Origin: Blastobasis lacticolella
Taxonomy: Eukaryota > Arthropoda > Insecta > Lepidoptera > Blastobasidae
Assembly: GCA_905147135.1 (NCBI GenBank)
Contig: LR990061.1
Span: 62,001 to 126,000 of the forward strand
Reading direction: 5' to 3'
DNA: 64,000 bases
Positions 48,301-54,300 of this stretch are shown in pieces. The notes under the pieces were generated by a model. It did not search any database and was not told the DNA's origin. It saw only the letters and a list, made by a program, of their open reading frames with translations. The stretch's first letter is position 1. Each line of letters begins with the position of its first letter. The translations under genes were made by a program, and so were the position numbers.

Positions 48301-51300
48301 CCACCGTAATCAAATATATCTTTGAGGTAGCTGTTTAGTGGTATAAAAAAACATCTGCATGTTAGAAAACTATCCTTACTCTCAGCTCAGGCATCTCTGA
48401 TGCTGAACAAAAAATATAATTTTTCACTATACATATTATCGGGTTTGTTACCATCGTACGTAATATTCACTTACTTAACCTTTCCAAATTCGGGGGACCT
48501 GGGTCAAGTTTTTTATCTTTAGTTTAGTTAGAATTCAGGTTTGTGGTGTTTTTTAAAATATTTTAAAATGTTAACTTACTAACCATTCACAACTTTCACT
48601 ACGAAAGGGTAAGAATAACAACGAAAGTCTTAAAACCTAAAAAATATAGGTACATTTCCGCATTTATAATCTATGTCGGCAACCAAAAAGTAAATCAATC
48701 ACGAGTTCTCGGCAAGTCAATGGATGATTACTTACAAGCACAGTACCTCATGCTTACAAGAGCGATGTCGTAACGCGTATGGGATTGGTTGTGAAAATGT
48801 ATTGAACGCTGCTGTGAATGGCGCGGATTGCGATTGTGAAAACTTCTTTCCGCGAACCAATATTGCGAAGCCGATATTAAAATGCGAGCGAAACGAAGCC
48901 AGTGAGCCTTTTTCCTATAGATGGTACTCTTGTGTCATTACATAAGCGTCGGTGATCTAATGGTTAAGGGGTACGACTCGTACTCCAAGGTACCAGGTTC
49001 AAACCTAAGTGCCGCTATTTACAGTTGAGCTACATATTATGTAGCTAGGAGCGTCGGTAGCCGAGTGGTTATGGTATTCGACTCGTAAGCGAGAGTATTT
49101 TGGCGGTAATGTGGAGGAGAGAATTCCAGCCGCCAATGTTGGCAAGCGAAGATGGAGAAGGTGGAAAAGGGTAATTACCCACCTGGCCGAGTTGCTGTGA
49201 CCAGGGGACCGAAGTCCAATGGAAGCTCTTTGGATCTTGTATATAAGCGTTGTAGATGGAACACTCCGTTAGCGCGATGTAGATTTGACAGTTGCTGTCA
49301 TGCTGATTTGTCTTGCCAACTCGTGTGTGCGAGCTCTCTTTGGTTCACTATGGAGATCGCTACAGTACTCTCCCCCCGGAGACTGGAGGTCGATACCGAG
49401 CGAGAAGCGGAGTGGAAGTGCTGTTTCGTCGTTGAGCCGTAGTACAGTCATATGATGCGGTGAGCATTTTTGGCGAAACTCTGTCGTGAGGTTGCCTAGT
49501 GAGCCATGCCGATGCGAAGCTGTCTCCAGGTCTACAGTGAGTCGAGACTGGGTGGAGACAGCGGAAGGCCGCAATTGAACGACCCAGCACGCGTCCGTGC
49601 AGATAATGGTCGTGACCAGGAAGCACGCGTCCGTGCCGACTATGGTCAAGGAGCTGTGACTGCTTGTTGCTTGAAGTGACGTTGTGCAGCTGCTCCGTGA
49701 TGCTGATGTAGAAGATCTTGAAGCTCGTCTTTAGGATCACGTCGGGGTCACCACTTTGAAGGTAATGTGGAGGAGAGAATTCCAGCCGCCCATGTTGGCA
49801 AGCGAAGATGGAGAAGGTGGAAAAGGGTAATTACCCACCTGGCCGAGTTGCTGTGACCAGGGGACCGAAGTCCAATGGACGCTCTTTGGATCTTGTATAT
49901 AAGCGTTGTAGATGGAACACTCCGTTAGCGCGATATAAATTTGACAGTTGCTGTCATGCTGATTTGTCTTGCCAACTCGTGTGTGCGAGCTCTCTTTGGT
50001 TCACTATGGAGATCGCTACAGTATCAATGACGCTTTTCTGAGATATGTATATTAGTGGAATACTAACCGATGCTTTTAAGGTGAGGGAAAACATCATGAC
50101 TAAACCTGCACATTCAGGCGACTGAATGTGTAACCATGATCCAATCTGGTCAGGTTTCCCTGTTTACAAGGTCACGGAGGTCAGATAGCAGTCGCTCCAC
50201 AGATCTGCCAAATTCTGGATTATGGTCAAGGCAGACCTATTCTACAAAATGGTACGTAATTAGGGTCCATCGCAAATATTATGGACTATGGCGAGTGGTT
50301 AACATAACGTTGACATGAAGACGTCGGATAACTCCCGACCAAGTTGTAAGTATACACACACTCAAACATTTCATAAACTACTGAACCGATTTTAATTAAA
50401 ATAAACTGGTCCATCCATTCGAGTACTACTGTTCCACAGAAACATTCGACAACTACGATTGCACACACATACGTAGATCGACAGATATATACGTGCAAAT
50501 TATAACACTGAAAATTGGCTGATTACACGAGACGGCAGCTTTTATCAGGTCAGGTTGGAAAATGAAACATAAACGATAGGGTACACTCGTGTCGCACCAC
50601 TGATAACGGCACCGTCGACCTGTTTCACGTTTGCGAGTGCTCATTTAAAGGGCATCTACACGATACAAATTTTCGTACAATCTGAATAGATTAGAAATTA
50701 AATTGTATCGTAGCCAATTCAAATGACTTGACAATCAAATTTTGTCGTATGGATGGAGTATTGACTAGATTGGAAATCAAATTGTCTCGACATTGTATGG
50801 ACGGACAATCAGGTTGTAGCCAATTCAATTAGAAATCTAATTGCGATTGGACAAAACAATAAATCTGATGGATTGTGTCATGTGGAAGCCTCTTAACTTC
50901 GAGCATACCGTATCATACACGGTGCAGGTCCAATAAAAGGGCGGCACCACATAAAAGTGAAACAATATTGTTCCGCCCAAACCGGACCGCTGTTGCCTTG
51001 ACACGTTTCTCTGTGATGCGGCGCGACTGTGACCCGTTATGATGGGTACAGAACAGACCGGCCCAACAAACGCCTCCGCAATGGACTGACATTCGCCTTT
51101 CGTCATTGGGCGCTTTTATTCTGTATTACGTTCACGTTACCTTGAACGTGGTCTTCCACCATATATCGTTTTTTTTAATTGTCAGCCATGGATGCGATGG
51201 AAAGCGGTAACTGTCAACTGTTACCCACAACTTCTACGATTCAGGCACTATGGATAATGCTTTTTTATATCACTAAGAAGCTTACGGCATGCCTGATGGT

Positions 51301-54300
51301 AAGCAGTTACCACAGCAAATGGACTGTTTAAAAATGGATCTCTGTTGTTTAAATAAAATAAAATAAATTTGAAATTAAACCGTCCAAGTCGCAAAACCGA
51401 CAGTGGCTTTACAGAAGGCAATCATTTTTAAAGGCGAGCAGTAAGTTCGGAACGTTGGTTCCAAAACTCATATGAAGTTTAAATTGCAAACTGGCCACAT
51501 GACAGTTAAAATCCGAAGTTTCGGATACCGAAGGAGAGTAGCCTTATCACCAACGAAGGTCACCGGATTCGGCCGTCGTCTACCCGGCATTACACAACCG
51601 TGATACGGAGCTATCTCTAATTGTTATGGTAATCAGGCAGCCATCACCGGCGCAGGATGTGACAAATCTCCCGGCATTAATAACAATAATGTGGAGAGAA
51701 CACAATGTTCAACATCTATCCTGGCTTTCGTAACAATACGTATGTTGATTTGGTGGGGTCATCTAGATAAGAGCCATTTCGACAGCTTTTATAGCACATT
51801 CGTTTTTTATGGAGTAACAATAATAAAGATAACTGATAATAACTGTGACTCAAGTTGGCTCAACCGGAATGAAGGGGTGTTAATGAAAAAGAAACGTAGA
51901 AAAATATTGATTTTTTTGGCAATTGAGCTAACAGGCATTTGGAACAACAAAATATACAAATTAACGATTTGCAAAGTCAAAGTCAAAATTCAACGAGAGT
52001 CCGGGGTCCGCCTTGACTATTTTCCAGCATTTGGTAGATCAGATAATTACAGCGGAGCGACAGCTATCTGACACTGCTACCAGGGGAACTTGACCAGATT
52101 GGATCATGGCTACATTGGATGTTTTCCCTCACCGTAACAGAATCGGTAAGTATTAAACTAATGACCATAACTCAGAAAAGAATCATTGGTACATGGCCGC
52201 ATTGAGATTCGAACCCGGTACCTCTTGCTCGACATTTAATATATTTTTTAATGGGCAAAAAGAAGGGGCTGTGATAGCAAGAAGGAAACACAGTGACATG
52301 TTGACCCCAACAAGTTACCCGTGTTAACGGCAATTTCATCCTAATCATACGAGTAAACACCTGCGGTACGTCCGTCTGAATTAACTAAAAATTTACCTAC
52401 ATGTATATTTCTCGGATTTTTCGCATTGAGCGACCCTTCTGAGCCGTTATCAGGTATTTATTTCCCGCCACACCCATAAGGAAGCGCATCATAAGCTCGC
52501 CCTAAACCCAGGCCTTCACGACGCTCCCTACAAAGCTCTATTACCATTGATTACGGTTATAACCCCCTTATACGACATAACGTCATAATGCTATCGTATA
52601 GGAGCAACAAGTGTCGTCTCATCGCACGGAAGCCGGTGGTTTCGGGGCCTAATCTCCTGCGTACTGCGGTGTGCGACCGCTATCTTGCCAGCCATTTGTC
52701 CGCCTAAGATGAATGTGGATGTGCCGTGGCAAATTTTGGATATACCGTAGATTGTGGTACTCCGAAGACAGCGCATGTGGAATCTGTTGTGAATGTCTGT
52801 TCACAGTGTGACCGAATCTGTCTTTCCCGTGTTGGCCTCTACAGCCGTCAGAGAAAGTGTACCATAGTATCTGCCTACTTTTGTGGAATAGGAATTAATG
52901 GCAAGCAAAGCTGTACTTTTCAGTTACGGATGACGTCACGTGGATGTTAATTTGACAAGGTTCCAGCGTATTAGCAAATTGCGGGGATAACAAGGGCGAC
53001 ATGAAAAACGGTAACGGCAATACAGTATCGTAAACAGAATATATATTTTTCGTAACTCTTTAAACTTCTTTGTAATAAATGAAAGTACCTACAACATCGA
53101 GATACACAAATCAAATTAACTAACATTTTTATTCGAATCCATTTCGTTAAGTTTTTGTGAAAAACATTCAAGTTTATTCCTAACCATACGCTTAGTACCT
53201 ATGTATTTTAATGCCATTACAGGCATAGTTCCTAGGATAGCGGTGCCGTCACGTAGGGACGTGGCTATTATATTATTACAGCGGTTAATGACTTCACTGA
53301 AATATTAACTGAAACCGCGCCATTTTTTAATGACGTCACTCACCGCTGTGTGATGGCCGCTATATGATGGCGCCGCTATCCTCGGAAACCGTACCTTTAT
53401 GTTGCACACAACGGCCCGCCGGGCGGTAAAAAGTAATGCGAAAAGCATTACCCCAATTTTTAAAAACATTTCCACCCCTTAATCTTGATAATCTCCTAGA
53501 GCCGGGCAGACGGTTGAGTATCCAACTCGTAAGCGAGAGCTACTAGGTTCGAATCCTGCTGCGACCATGTACCATAACTCTTTCCTGAGTTATGAACATT
53601 AGTTGAATACTAACCGATGCTCTTGTAGTGAGGGAAAACATCGTGATGAAACCTACAAAAGGCACCTGAATTTGTAACCATGATCCAATCTGGTCAGGTT
53701 CCTCTGGTAGACTACATGACCGATCGATCTTTGACGACCGGAGTGGTTCCCCTGGTAAGCAGCAGGGTCACGGAAGTCAGATGGTAGTCGCTCCACTGTA
53801 ATTACCTAATCGTCAAATCCTGGATCATGGTCAAGGCGGACCCCGGGCCCTCGTTCTCGAGAGCACAACCGGGACATTAACGCCAAGATGTTTTTTTTTT
53901 AATCTTTAAAATCTCCTGTGAAACATCTCAATCTTTTCTCTTATTTGCTACTAGCAGTCCACCGCGGTTTTCACCCGTATTTCATAATATACCTTCCCAT
54001 TAGTAAAATATAGTTTTCAAAATAGCTTCAGTAGATTCGGAGACTAACCCCAACATACAAACTTTTCCACACACAGAACAGTGACAGCTCTTGTTAAGGT
54101 GTCTGATGACATCCGCTTGGGAATGTCAAATCAACAGATCACCATCCTCGCACTACTTGATTTTAGTAACGCCTTTAATACGGTAGATTTCGATATTCTT
54201 CTTGCGATGTTACAGTCACTTGGGGTGTCTCCTGTAGCGGTGGAGTGGTTTCGTAGCTACCTATACGGACGAAGACAGTGTATCCGTTATGATGGAGGAG

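Larger units (their letters stand above)
49106..50023 (-). mobile_element. Miniature LTR retrotransposon (TRIM-like), 918 bp
   Basis: Two direct 262-base LTRs (49106-49367 and 49762-50023) differ at four positions by eye. Between them lie 394 bases without a credible gag or pol. Read on the minus strand, the 18 bases 49753-49736 (TGGTGACCCCGACGTGAT) are complementary to the 3' end of insect tRNA-Trp as I recall it, eight bases from the 5' LTR: a primer binding site. A polypurine tract (CCGGGGGGAGAG, 49379-49368) abuts the 3' LTR. The element interrupts a SINE. The short internal part marks a non-autonomous TRIM, or an internally deleted longer element. Confidence 0.85.

Noticed and set aside
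49269..49740. 126-codon ORFs between the direct repeats, considered as gag
   Set aside because: Two overlapping frames with no zinc knuckle or gag feature; they span the LTR boundary.
53500..53570. tRNA-like sequence with good B box, considered as a tRNA gene
   Set aside because: It is continuous with the SINE-1 body, and equivalent heads occur at 34835, 44895, 48946 and 49051. No intact cloverleaf.
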